In this document: piece after piece, positions 16,510 through 27,676 of the stretch
How positions within the stretch are numbered: the stretch's first letter is position 1
Layout of the letters: every line of letters begins with the position of its first letter
NCBI RefSeq assembly: GCF_037026715.1
Contig: NZ_JBANCG010000007.1
Coordinates: 124,001 to 188,000 of the forward strand
Length of the DNA: 64,000 bases
From: Breoghania sp037026715
GTDB lineage: Bacteria; Pseudomonadota; Alphaproteobacteria; Rhizobiales; Stappiaceae
Direction of reading: 5' to 3'
Program-made: the position numbers and the translations under genes
Notes under the pieces: generated by a model
The model's database searches: none
Seen by the model: the letters and a program-made list of their open reading frames with translations, nothing else
What the model was told of the DNA's origin: nothing

Positions 16510-17552
16510 CCTGCCCAGGCTCGAAGATAGCTGCCCTTCGGCGCTTCGTTTCCGCGGCCGATGTCGCTGAACGGGCCGGCGTCTCGCGCTCCACAGTCTC
16601 GCGCGCCTTCACCCCCGGCGCACAGGTGTCGAAATCGGCGCGCAACCGGATCCTCGCCGCAGCGGAGGAGCTCGGCTACCGGGTCAACCGGCTCGCCCGC
16701 ACGCTGCATCAGGAGCGCTCCGACCTCGTCGGCATCGTCGGCGGCAATTTCGCCAATCCCTATATCTCCGCGCAGCTCGACGCGCTCAGTTCCGCGCTGC
16801 ATGCCCGCCACCTGCAATGCCTGCTGATGAACACGGCGCATGCCGGCGGCGACGTCTCGGAGGATCTGGCGCGGCTGCTCGACTACCGGGTGCGCACGGT
16901 GGTGCTGCTGTCGGGGGCGACGCCCGACGAGCTGATCCGGCTGTGCGCACAGAACGGCGCGCGCATGGTGCTGATCAACCGGCCGCAACCGCCGGAAGGC
17001 ACGCTCGCCGACCTGATCCTGTGCGATTCCGCCAGAGGCGGCCGGCTGGCGGCGGAACGCCTGGCGATGGCCGGCTGCAAGAGGGTCGCCGTCGTCGTTT
17101 CGGGCTCGCGCACCTCCGCCAAGACCGCACGCGCCGATGCCTTCTGCGCGGAAATGGACCGGCGCGGCATTCCCGTCACCCGCTGGGCCGACGGGGCGAA
17201 TTCCTATGCGACCGGCCAGGAGGCCGCCCGCGCCCTGCTCGCCAGACGTGGCGCATGTCCCGGCCCACACATAGAACACGACGGCATTTTCGGCGTCACC
17301 GACGAGATCGCGCTGGGCGTGCTCAACACCGCGCGGTTTGAACTTGGGCTTTCCGTGCCCGGCGACCTCTCGGTGATCGGCTTCGACGACGCGCCCATCT
17401 CCGGCTGGGCCTCGCACGGGTTGACGACCATCCGCCAGTCGCTGGAGGAGCTGACCCGCGCCACGGTGGAAGCGATCGAGCGGCCCGCTGGCGCGCCGAC
17501 GACCCGGTTCGAAGTTCCGGTCCAGCTGGTCGAGCGCAGCACCGTGGCGTGA
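16506..17552 (+). CDS. LacI-family transcriptional regulator
   Basis: A 348-residue regulator. After a short unusual leader (MTCPGSKIAALRRF) comes the LacI helix-turn-helix VSAADVAERAGVSRSTVSRA and hinge region ILAAAEELGYRVNRLARTL. A periplasmic-binding-protein-like effector domain follows, with IVGGNFANPYISAQLDAL, the family's SVIGFDDAPISGWASHGLTT and IRQSLEEL. LacI regulators usually sense sugars or sugar phosphates. It is the last gene of the cluster, translationally coupled to the phosphatase, so it probably controls the importer operon, perhaps through the palindromes at 10703-10747. Confidence 0.92.
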   Translation: MTCPGSKIAALRRFVSAADVAERAGVSRSTVSRAFTPGAQVSKSARNRILAAAEELGYRVNRLARTLHQERSDLVGIVGGNFANPYISAQLDALSSALHARHLQCLLMNTAHAGGDVSEDLARLLDYRVRTVVLLSGATPDELIRLCAQNGARMVLINRPQPPEGTLADLILCDSARGGRLAAERLAMAGCKRVAVVVSGSRTSAKTARADAFCAEMDRRGIPVTRWADGANSYATGQEAARALLARRGACPGPHIEHDGIFGVTDEIALGVLNTARFELGLSVPGDLSVIGFDDAPISGWASHGLTTIRQSLEELTRATVEAIERPAGAPTTRFEVPVQLVERSTVA

Positions 17553-17577
17553 TTGGCTGCGGCCCCGGAGATTCCGG

Positions 17578-17606
17578 TTGACAAATATCGATATATCGAG
17601 AATTCT
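17578..17606 (+). promoter_or_regulatory. arsR promoter and ArsR operator
   Basis: TTGACA (17578-17583) followed by an AT-rich spacer containing the perfect palindrome ATATCGATAT (17585-17594), a further ATATCGA half and a poor -10 region near 17601-17606 (AATTCT). The palindrome between -35 and -10 is where ArsR would block polymerase. The predicted start falls at or within a few bases of the arsR ATG, implying a leaderless message. Confidence 0.6.
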
Positions 17607-17612
17607 GGATAT

Positions 17613-17951
17613 ATGGATAAAAATAGAAGCCATGCACTCATCGCATTCGCTGCGCTCAGCCAGCCGATCCGTCTCGACGTCTTCCGCCTGCTGATCCGGG
17701 CGGGGCACGACGGCATGGCGGCGGGCGAGATCGGCGCCGCTCTCGACGTCCGCCAGAACACGCTCTCGTCCAACCTGTCGATCCTGTTGAACGCCGGGCT
17801 GGTGCGCAACGAGCGGCAGGGACGCTCGATCCGCTACTACGCCGACATGGACGGCTTGCGCGGGCTTTTGGGTTTCCTGCTACGCGATTGCTGCGGCGGA
17901 CGCGAGGACCTGTGCAAGCCGCTCATCGACGAAATCGCCTGCGCCTGCTGA
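17613..17951 (+). CDS. arsR: ArsR-family arsenite-responsive repressor
   Basis: A 112-residue winged-helix repressor: FAALSQPIRLDVFRLLIRAG, DVRQNTLSSNLSILLNAGLV (recognition helix) and RQGRSIRYYADM (wing). Its C-terminus is cysteine-rich (RDCCGGREDLC and a final ACAC), a layout seen in arsenite-responsive ArsR proteins that bind As(III) at C-terminal cysteines. The ATG at 17613 is chosen because the -35/operator lies directly upstream and an earlier in-frame start at 17553 would run through the promoter. arsC and an ACR3 gene follow on the same strand, forming a resistance operon. Confidence 0.93.
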   Translation: MDKNRSHALIAFAALSQPIRLDVFRLLIRAGHDGMAAGEIGAALDVRQNTLSSNLSILLNAGLVRNERQGRSIRYYADMDGLRGLLGFLLRDCCGGREDLCKPLIDEIACAC

Positions 17952-17962
17952 GGGAGGCCCGC

Positions 17963-18475
17963 ATGCCCGATCCGGTTTACAATGTGCTGTTTCTTTGCAC
18001 CGGCAATTCCGCGCGTTCGCTGATTGCCGAGACCATCCTGAACGCCGAGGGCAAGGGGCGCTTCCGGGCCTTTTCCGCCGGTTCGCACCCCAAGGGCCGA
18101 CCGCACCCCTTCGCCATCGACCTGCTGGAAAAGCTCGGTCACGACACGTCCGGCCTGCGCTCCAAGAGCTGGGACGAATTCGCAGGCCCCGGCGCGCCGA
18201 AGATGGACTTCGTCTTCACCGTCTGTGACCAGGCGGCCGCCGAGGCCTGCCCGATCTGGCCCGGCCAGCCGATGACCGCGCATTGGGGCGTGCCCGATCC
18301 GGCGGCAGCAACCGGCACGGAAAGCGAACGCCGCCTCGCCTTTTCGGAGGCCTACCGCATGCTGTCCACCCGCATTTCGCTGCTGCTGAACCTGCCCATC
18401 GCCTCCATCGACCGGCTCGCGCTCAAGCGGCGCCTCGACGACATCGGCGCCAACCAGCGCGAGCCTGCCCGATAA
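17963..18475 (+). CDS. arsC: arsenate reductase, low-molecular-weight phosphatase type
   Basis: A 170-residue cytosolic enzyme that reduces arsenate to arsenite for export. The N-terminal phosphatase loop is FLCTGNSARS (C-x5-R). DFVFTVCDQAAAEACP supplies the additional redox cysteines of the thioredoxin/mycothiol-coupled class, and HWGVPDPAA carries the general acid aspartate. It has AGGGAGG upstream of the ATG at 17963 and lies 11 bases after arsR. The C-terminal 30 residues extend past the family core. Confidence 0.92.
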   Translation: MPDPVYNVLFLCTGNSARSLIAETILNAEGKGRFRAFSAGSHPKGRPHPFAIDLLEKLGHDTSGLRSKSWDEFAGPGAPKMDFVFTVCDQAAAEACPIWPGQPMTAHWGVPDPAAATGTESERRLAFSEAYRMLSTRISLLLNLPIASIDRLALKRRLDDIGANQREPAR

Positions 18476-18499
18476 CCCCGTTTTCCGGACGTTCCCGAC

Positions 18500-19565
18500 A
18501 TGACCGACACGATAGCCCAGACCACCCCGGGCGCACCCGCAATGGGCCTCTTCGAACGCTTCCTCACGCTGTGGGTGCTTGCCTGCATCGTCGCCGGCAT
18601 CGCCTTCGGCCAGGTCGCGCCGGGCGTCTTTCATGCGGTCGGCGCGCTGGAGGTGGCCAAGGTCAACTTGCCCGTCGCTCTCCTGATCTGGCTGATGATC
18701 ATCCCGATGCTGGTGAAGATCGACTTCGCGGCCCTTTCCGGCGTGACGAAGCACTGGCGCGGCATCGGCGTGACGCTCATCGTCAACTGGGCGGTGAAGC
18801 CGTTTTCCATGGCGCTGCTCGGCTGGCTGTTCATCGGCTGGCTTTTCCGGCCGATGCTGCCGGCCGAACAGATCGACAGCTACATCGCCGGCCTGATCCT
18901 GCTGGCCGCCGCCCCCTGCACGGCGATGGTTTTCGTCTGGTCGAACCTGACGAGGGGCGAGCCGCATTTCACGCTGACGCAGGTGGCGCTCAACGACGCG
19001 ATCATGGTCGTCGCCTTCGCCCCCGTCGTCGCGCTGCTGCTGGGGCTGTCCGCCATCACCGTGCCGTGGGAGACGCTGGTGATCTCGGTCGTGCTCTACA
19101 TCGTCGTGCCGGTGATCATCGCCCAGATCATTCGCCGCACCGCGCTGCGGCACGGGGAAGCGGCGCTGGGCCGGCTGCTGTCGCGCCTGCAACCCGTCTC
19201 GCTCGTGGCGCTTCTGGCGACGCTGGTGCTGCTGTTCGGCTTTCAGGGCCAGCAGATCATCGCGCAGCCGGCCGTCATCGCGCTGCTGGCGGTGCCGATC
19301 CTGATCCAGGTCTATTTCAACTCCGGCCTCGCCTATCTCCTGAACCGCTGGTCGGGCGAGGCGCATTGTGTGGCCGGACCTTCGGCGCTGATCGGCGCCT
19401 CCAACTTCTTCGAGCTGGCGGTGGCCGCCGCAATCAGCCTGTTCGGCTTCCATTCGGGCGCCGCACTCGCCACCGTCGTCGGCGTGCTGATCGAGGTGCC
19501 GGTCATGCTGTCGGTGGTGTGGATCGTCAACCGCTCCAAGGGCTGGTACGAACGCGGCGCGCGCG

Positions 19566-19573
<8 letters not shown>
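18500..19573 (+). CDS. acr3: ACR3-family arsenite efflux transporter
   Basis: A 357-residue inner-membrane carrier with about ten hydrophobic segments. The conserved cysteine in LAAAPCTAMVFVWSNLTRGE, and WRGIGVTLIVNWAVKPFSMA with FFELAVAAAISLFG, are typical of ACR3 arsenite permeases. It expels the arsenite made by ArsC, driven by proton motive force. It is the third gene of the ars operon. Its last bases overlap convergently with the end of the response-regulator gene (stop at 19566) by 8 bases. Confidence 0.93.
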
Positions 19574-20944
<1,371 letters not shown>

Positions 20945-20948
<4 letters not shown>

Positions 20949-22825
20949 GAGCGTGTCTCCTCGAGACCTTGTCGTTCGACGGGCAGCAGCACGACCACGG
21001 TCGTGCCGATGCCCTCCTTGCTTTCGAAGGTAATGGTTCCCTGGTGGGCATCGACGATCCGCAGCACCATGGCAAGGCCGAGGCCGGTGCCGGCGGGTTT
21101 GGTCGAGAAGAAGGGTTCGAATACCTTGGCCTTGAACTTTTCCGGCAAACCGACGCCGTTGTCCTTGACCGCGATCATGACCTGCTGGTCCTTTCGCCGC
21201 GTGGTGACCGTGACGACGCCCGCATCCTCGTCGCTCATCGCCTGAAGCGCGTTGATGAAGAGGTTGAGCAGAACCTGCTTGAGCGCCTCGCCGTCGGCAT
21301 CGATCACCGGCACGTCGTCGCCCAGATCAAGCTCGAAGCGGGCACGCGACTTGCCCTTGGTCAGGAAGGCCATCTCCTCCACCAGCTGATTGAGCTGAAC
21401 GCGCGCGATGCGCGGCGGCCAGGGCCGGCCGAAGACGAGCAGACCCTCGATGATGTGGTTGAGGTTGTCGACCTGACGGATAATCAGCGGCGCATATTCG
21501 CGCCATTCATCCACCGTGTTGTTCTCGCTCAGATATTGCATGAAGCCGCGGATGGAGGTGAGCGGATTGCGGATCTCGTGGGCGATGCCGGCGGTGAGTT
21601 CGCCGAGCGCGGCCAGCCGGTCGGCCCGCATCACCTGCCCCATCAGCCGGTCGCGCTCGCTGACGTCCTTCAGCACGACCACCGCGCCGATGCGCTGCCC
21701 CTCGCCGTTGCGCAGCACCGAGGACGAGGCGGTGATCTTGCGATCCGCGCCGAGCGCGGCGATCTCCAGGTTCTCGCCGATGTGGGAATGACCGGTCCTG
21801 AGCGTGTCCAGAAGCACGCTCGCCATGCCCTTTCGCTCCTCGAACAGCTGCTGGTAGGAGCGCCCGATCAGCTCCTTGCCGTTGACGTTGTAGAGCTCCT
21901 CGGCGGCCGGGTTGAACATCAGCACGTTGCCGTCCAGATCGACCGCGATGATGCCGTCGGCGACCGACGACAACACGTTCTCGGTGAGCGTGCGGGCATC
22001 CACCAGCTCCTGCGCCATCCGGTTGATCGCATTGCCGATATCGCCCATCTCGTTCTTCATCGGCGGCACGGTGACGCGCAGATCCGCCTTCATCCTGTCG
22101 AGGCTTTGGATGATCAGGTTGACGTCGTTGGTGAGCCCGCGCGACGTGAAGAACGTCGCCACCAGCGCCAGCAGCAGCCCGGCGACGACGCCGTAGCCCA
22201 CCGCCTCGCGGATCGCATCCTTCTGCCGCTCGACCGCCTTGGTGAATTCGTTGGCCCAGATATAGCCGATGACATCGCCGTTGCGAACGATCGGCAGCAT
22301 GGCGTTGAGAACCTGGCCGCGCACCATGCTGCCGTAGGCGATCAGGGGCTTGCCGGTGCGCATCACTTCCCGGCCCGGATGATCGGCGGAAATGCTGTGC
22401 CCGACGGTTCCCTCGTACTGCTCGCTCGGTCCGTAGCTGATGATCGCGTCGAGCGCGCGGGAATAGTAGCCGACCCCGGCGCCCTCGTCGGCATGAGCGA
22501 CCTCGTCGGTGATCCGGCGGAGCTTTGCGTTCAGATGCCGCACGGCCGCGTCGCGGTCCGCTTTTCCCGACGGCAGGTCGGAGAGCATCGCGTCGAACCC
22601 GCCCGGCCCGAGCTCCTCGTCCAGAATGCGGGTCAGCGCAAAGAGCTTGTCCGTCTTTTCCGCCGTCAGCGTCTGCTGGCCCTCATGCTCCAGCATGAAG
22701 GAGACGAGCGCGACAGGCAGCGCCGCGACGAACAGCGACATCAGCACCAGCCTGACCTTCAGACTGGGCGAGAAGCCGGATTGCAGGCGAGAGAACAACG
22801 GCTGCAGGCGACCGATCCACGCCAT
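20945..22825 (-). CDS. atoS: membrane sensor histidine kinase (AtoS-like)
   Basis: A 626-residue kinase: two membrane segments (about residues 25-47 and 195-212) enclose a periplasmic sensor domain. A HAMP-like linker follows, then a PAS domain (TENVLSSVADGIIAVDLDGN), the phosphoacceptor helix GIAHEIRNPLTSIRGF and a HATPase domain with DNGVGLPEKF and STKPAGTGLGLAM. The ATG at 22825 has GGAGGGG six bases upstream; a further ATG at 22849 lacks this. Together with the regulator it faces the ato-type operon, so it probably senses acetoacetate or short-chain fatty acids; the ligand is inferred from gene context. Confidence 0.88.
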
Positions 22826-22898
22826 GGGCCCCTCCGATCCATAGAGCATGCTCGAGACGCGCGAATGCGCGTACGCCTGCTATACATATTCAGTTCGC

Positions 22899-23008
22899 TT
22901 GCACAATCGGCAAACTATATTGCCGCATGTGCATTATCTTGCACGCGATGTGCAGTTATTTTCACACCAACCAAAATTTGCACTTCGCCACCTAGCAAGA
23001 ATTTGCAC
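22899..23008. promoter_or_regulatory. cluster of TTGCAC/GTGCAA half-sites, probable activator-binding region
   Basis: Within 110 bases there are TTGCAC (22899), GTGCA-N6-TGCAC (22929-22944), which shares its right half with TGCAC-N5-GTGCA (22940-22954), and two direct TTTGCAC copies 25 bases apart (22977 and 23002). They lie 110-220 bases upstream of the sigma-54-type promoter, the usual distance for NtrC-class activator sites. The 22850-23242 gap holds no gene. Confidence 0.55.
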
Positions 23009-23115
23009 ACTTCGTGAAATTTATTTCATTCAACCAAGTCAGGTGAGAACGGTTCCAGACTCGATTTTTTATTTATGATATTGATTTTATTGATTAATTT
23101 TTCTTCAAGGCGGAT

Positions 23116-23130
23116 TGGCACGATCATTGA
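23116..23130 (+). promoter_or_regulatory. probable sigma-54 promoter of the ato-type operon
   Basis: TGGCACGATCATTGA matches the -24/-12 consensus TGGCACG-N4-TTGC except for the last base. It lies 113 bases before atoD and downstream of the half-site cluster, and the divergent regulator has the GAFTGA loop that contacts sigma-54. Confidence 0.65.
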
Positions 23131-23242
23131 ATATACTTGATCGTCATGGCGATCCACGGCAGCGCGACGAGACAATACTGGTCGACTTCAAGTTGTACCC
23201 GTTTCCGCACGATGCCGGGACAATCCCAGGGAAGGAAAATTC

Positions 23243-23896
23243 ATGAGCAAGGTAAGTTCTCTCTCCGCGGCCGTGGAGGAGATCCCTGACGGGGCTTCCG
23301 TCATGATCGGCGGCTTCATGGGGGTCGGCTCCCCCTTGAGGCTGATCGACGAACTGGTGCGCCAGGGCAAGCGCGACCTCACCGTCATCGCCAACGACAC
23401 GGCGCGGCCCGATTTCGCGATCGGCAAGCTGATCGACGCCAAGGCCGTTTTCCGGCTCGTCGCCTCCCATATCGGCCTCAATCCCGAGACCCAGAAGCAG
23501 ATGATCGCCGGCGACATCGAGGTTGAGCTGGTGCCGCAGGGCACGCTTGCCGAACGCATCCGGGCCGGCGGCACGGGACTTGGCGGGGTTCTGACCAAGA
23601 CCGGCGTGGGCACGGTCGTTGCCGAAGGCAAGCAGACCATCGACGTGGACGGCGACACCTACCTTCTGGAAAAGCCGCTCATCGCCCAGTTCGCGCTGAT
23701 CTACGCCTGGCGCGCCGACTATTTCGGCAACCTCCAGTACGAGCTCACCGCCCGCAACTTCAATCCCCCCATGGCCATGGCCGCCGGCACCGTGATCGCC
23801 GAGGCCGGCGAGATCGTGCCGGTCGGCGTCATCCCGCCGGATCAGGTGGAAACGGTGAGCGTCATTGTCGACACCCTCGTGGGCCGGGAGGACTGA
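23243..23896 (+). CDS. atoD: acetoacetyl/short-chain acyl-CoA transferase, alpha subunit
   Basis: A 217-residue subunit of a family I 3-oxoacid/short-chain acyl CoA-transferase. Landmarks are DGASVMIGGFMGVGSPLRLID (the CoA-binding glycine-rich region), ELVPQGTLAERIRAGG and NFNPPMAMAAGTVIAEAGE. It activates acetoacetate or short-chain fatty acids by taking CoA from acetyl-CoA. AAGGAA precedes the ATG. The beta subunit starts 3 bases after its stop, then follow a short-chain fatty acid transporter and a thiolase, so it belongs to an ato-type catabolic operon. Confidence 0.94.
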   Translation: MSKVSSLSAAVEEIPDGASVMIGGFMGVGSPLRLIDELVRQGKRDLTVIANDTARPDFAIGKLIDAKAVFRLVASHIGLNPETQKQMIAGDIEVELVPQGTLAERIRAGGTGLGGVLTKTGVGTVVAEGKQTIDVDGDTYLLEKPLIAQFALIYAWRADYFGNLQYELTARNFNPPMAMAAGTVIAEAGEIVPVGVIPPDQVETVSVIVDTLVGRED

Positions 23897-23899
23897 ATC

Positions 23900-24556
23900 A
23901 TGAATGCCAAGGAAATCATCGCCCAGCGCGTCGCACAGGAAATGGCCGACGGCGACCTCGTGAACCTCGGGATCGGCCTGCCGACGCTGGTCGCGAACTA
24001 TCTGCCCGCCGGCGTACGCTGCTTCTTCCAGTCGGAAAACGGCATCATCGGCATGCAGCCGCTGGATGGTCCGGGCTCCGCCCTTGCCGCCCTCACCGAT
24101 GCCGGCGGCGCGCCCACCAGCGTCATTCCCGGTGCCGCCGCCTTCGACAGCGTCGCCTCCTTCGGCTTCATCCGTGGCGGCCACCTCGACGTGACCGTGC
24201 TGGGCGGCATGCAGGTCGATGAAGAGGGCATGCTCGCCAACTGGATGATCCCCGGCAAGATGGTGCCCGGCATGGGCGGCGCCATGGATCTGGTGGCAGG
24301 CGCCAAGCGCGTCATCGTCGCCATGACCCACACCGCCAAGGGCGCGCCGAAGATCCTGAAGAAATGTAACCTGCCCCTGACGGCGGTGCGCCGCGTCAGC
24401 CTCATCGTCACCGAGCTGGCGGTCATCGAACCGACCGCGGAAGGGCTCGTTCTGCGCGAAATCGCTCCCGAGACGACCGTCGACGCCGTTAAGGCCGCTA
24501 CCGAGGCCTCTCTCATCGTCGCTCCGGATGTCGGCGTCATGCAACTCGCCGCCTGA
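23900..24556 (+). CDS. atoA: acetoacetyl/short-chain acyl-CoA transferase, beta subunit
   Basis: A 218-residue partner of the alpha subunit. DLVNLGIGLPTLVANYLP and the catalytic glutamate in FFQSENGIIGMQPL are visible, with FIRGGHLDVTVLGGMQVDEE and MVPGMGGAMDLVAGAKRVI, all typical of the beta chain. The glutamate forms the covalent CoA thioester. With the upstream subunit it makes acetoacetyl-CoA or butyryl-CoA in the cytoplasm. Confidence 0.95.
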   Translation: MNAKEIIAQRVAQEMADGDLVNLGIGLPTLVANYLPAGVRCFFQSENGIIGMQPLDGPGSALAALTDAGGAPTSVIPGAAAFDSVASFGFIRGGHLDVTVLGGMQVDEEGMLANWMIPGKMVPGMGGAMDLVAGAKRVIVAMTHTAKGAPKILKKCNLPLTAVRRVSLIVTELAVIEPTAEGLVLREIAPETTVDAVKAATEASLIVAPDVGVMQLAA

Positions 24557-24590
24557 CGCCCGTCATCGTCACATTCTGAGGACAACCAAG

Positions 24591-26045
24591 ATGCCTACCG
24601 ACACAGTACAGTCGGTGGACACGGATGCTGCCGGCCAGTTTACCGCTGGCGAACAGGAACAGTCGCGCGGCCTGGCGCGACTGGCATTCGGGTTCACCAA
24701 ACTCGCAGAGAAGTATTTTCCCGACGCCTTCATCTTCGTCATCCTGACGACCATCGTCGTGGCGCTGGCCGATGTCGGCGTGGGTGCCCATCCGCTGGAG
24801 ATCGCAAGCGGCTTCGGCTCCGGCTTCTGGTCGCTGATCCCCTTCACCCTCCAGATGGCCATGGTCGCGATCACCGGCTTTGTGGTGGCCTCCTCGCCGC
24901 CGTGCTCCAAGCTGATCGCGAAGCTCGCCAGCGTGCCGATGACCGGCCCGCAGGCAACCGCGTGGGTCGCCTTCGTCTCGATGGGCGCCTCCTATCTGAA
25001 CTGGGCGCTCAGCCTCGTCCTCGGCGGCCTGCTGGTCCGGGCGATCGCACGGCGCACCGACCTGCGCATGGACTATCGCTGCGCCAGTGCCGCGGCCTAT
25101 CTCGGCCTCGGCTCGACCTGGGCGCTGGGTCTCTCGTCCTCTTCGGCCATGCTCCAGGCCAATCCGGCCTCCCTGCCGGCGTCGATCTCGCAGATCAGCG
25201 GCGTCATCCCGCTGAGCGACACGATCTTCCTGTGGCAGTCCGTGGCGCTCTACTTCGTCCTGATGATCTGCTCGGTGGTGGTGTTCTACTTCGCCAGCCC
25301 GCGCGGAGCCCAGGTGAAGACCGCCGCCGACCTCGGCGTCGACGTCTTCGACGAATTCGCCGCCCCGCAGAAGCAGGAGCGTCCCGGCGACTGGTTCGAA
25401 TTCACGCCGATCCTGCCGATCCTCATCGTGCTGCTGGCCGTCGGCTACTTCTGGAGCGAATTCTCCACCAAGGGCGTGCTCGGCACCGTCTCCAGCCTCA
25501 ACAACTACAACTTCTTCTTCCTGATGCTGGGCCTGCTGCTGCACCGGAACATCCGCAGCTTCCTGACCGCGGTCGCCAAGGCCGTGCCGACCACGACGGG
25601 CGTGATCATCCAGTTCCCGTTCTACGGCGCGATCGCAGCCATGCTGACCCATGTCGCCGGCTCCGACGGCGTCACGATCTCGCACCATCTCTCGCAGCTC
25701 TTCGTGAGCATCGCCAACGAGGATGTCTTCCCGATCGTGATCGGCATCTATTCGGCGATCCTCGGCTTCCTCGTCCCCTCCGGCGGCGGCAAGTGGATCA
25801 TCGAGGCCCCCTACGTGCTGCAGGCCGCCAAGGACATTCACGCCCACATGGGCTGGGCCGTCCAGGTCTACAACGCGGCGGAAGCCTTGCCGAACCTGAT
25901 CAACCCCTTCTGGATGCTGCCGCTGCTCGGCATCGTCAAGTTGCAGGCCAAGGACATCGTCGGCTTCACCTTCACCCAGCTTCTGGTGAGCGGACCGATC
26001 GTCTTCTTCCTGCTGTGGTTCTTCGGGGAAACCTTGGCCGGCTGA
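24591..26045 (+). CDS. atoE: short-chain fatty acid transporter AtoE family
   Basis: A 484-residue inner-membrane carrier with about twelve hydrophobic segments. FGFTKLAEKYFPDAFIFVIL near the start, the GSTWALGLSSSSAML region and the conserved FLVPSGGGKWIIEAPYVLQA near residue 400 are typical of AtoE transporters. It would bring acetoacetate, butyrate or related acids into the cell. The ATG at 24591 follows GAGGA; an earlier in-frame start at 24528 lies within atoA. It sits between the CoA-transferase and the thiolase of the same pathway. Confidence 0.93.
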   Translation: MPTDTVQSVDTDAAGQFTAGEQEQSRGLARLAFGFTKLAEKYFPDAFIFVILTTIVVALADVGVGAHPLEIASGFGSGFWSLIPFTLQMAMVAITGFVVASSPPCSKLIAKLASVPMTGPQATAWVAFVSMGASYLNWALSLVLGGLLVRAIARRTDLRMDYRCASAAAYLGLGSTWALGLSSSSAMLQANPASLPASISQISGVIPLSDTIFLWQSVALYFVLMICSVVVFYFASPRGAQVKTAADLGVDVFDEFAAPQKQERPGDWFEFTPILPILIVLLAVGYFWSEFSTKGVLGTVSSLNNYNFFFLMLGLLLHRNIRSFLTAVAKAVPTTTGVIIQFPFYGAIAAMLTHVAGSDGVTISHHLSQLFVSIANEDVFPIVIGIYSAILGFLVPSGGGKWIIEAPYVLQAAKDIHAHMGWAVQVYNAAEALPNLINPFWMLPLLGIVKLQAKDIVGFTFTQLLVSGPIVFFLLWFFGETLAG

Positions 26046-26192
26046 CCGGCCCGCAACATCCGCGGGGGCGGCACTCGCCCCCGCGCCCCTCCGCGCTTTG
26101 TCGCTAGTCGCATTTCGATATGTCCAGCCGCACGACGAAAGGCCTCCCGCTCGAGGTCGCAGCGTGCTCCGGGCCCAATCAGGAGACCTGTC

Positions 26193-27368
<1,176 letters not shown>

Positions 27369-27502
27369 AGACGGCCGCGGGCCCGCGACCGGGATCGGCG
27401 GAGACACGATGCCGGCTCCTGGGCCCGCCCCCATCGCTTATGCGCGCGCGACATTAATGAAATAATGAAAAAGAATTTCTCGCGCAAAGAAATCGGATTG
27501 AT

Positions 27503-27543
27503 ATGACCTAGGTCAATAAATTCTGTATTTGCGATAATATAAA
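27503..27543 (+). promoter_or_regulatory. FNR/FixK-type box and promoter upstream of ackA
   Basis: ATGACCTAGGTCAA (27503-27516) contains the perfect palindrome TGACCTAGGTCA and differs from the TTGAC-N4-GTCAA type of FNR/FixK site by one base. A -10-like TATAAA (27538-27543) would give a start near 27550 with the box centred close to -41, the classic activating position. The 27369-27676 gap is AT-rich and has no gene. Confidence 0.6.
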
Positions 27544-27676
27544 AAGATTAGATCGCAACAAAGCACACTTGGTGCTCCCCATCCTGCCAAAACCGGGAGT
27601 ATCCAAGGGCGGGTGCCGTCCTCAACGGCATCCGCCGCCCCATTCGTCCTGAAACAACCATCGAACAGAGGCTGCC

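Noticed and set aside
20969..23017. 682-codon plus-strand frame opposite the histidine kinase
   Set aside because: Mirror image of the kinase coding sequence, no recognisable motif.
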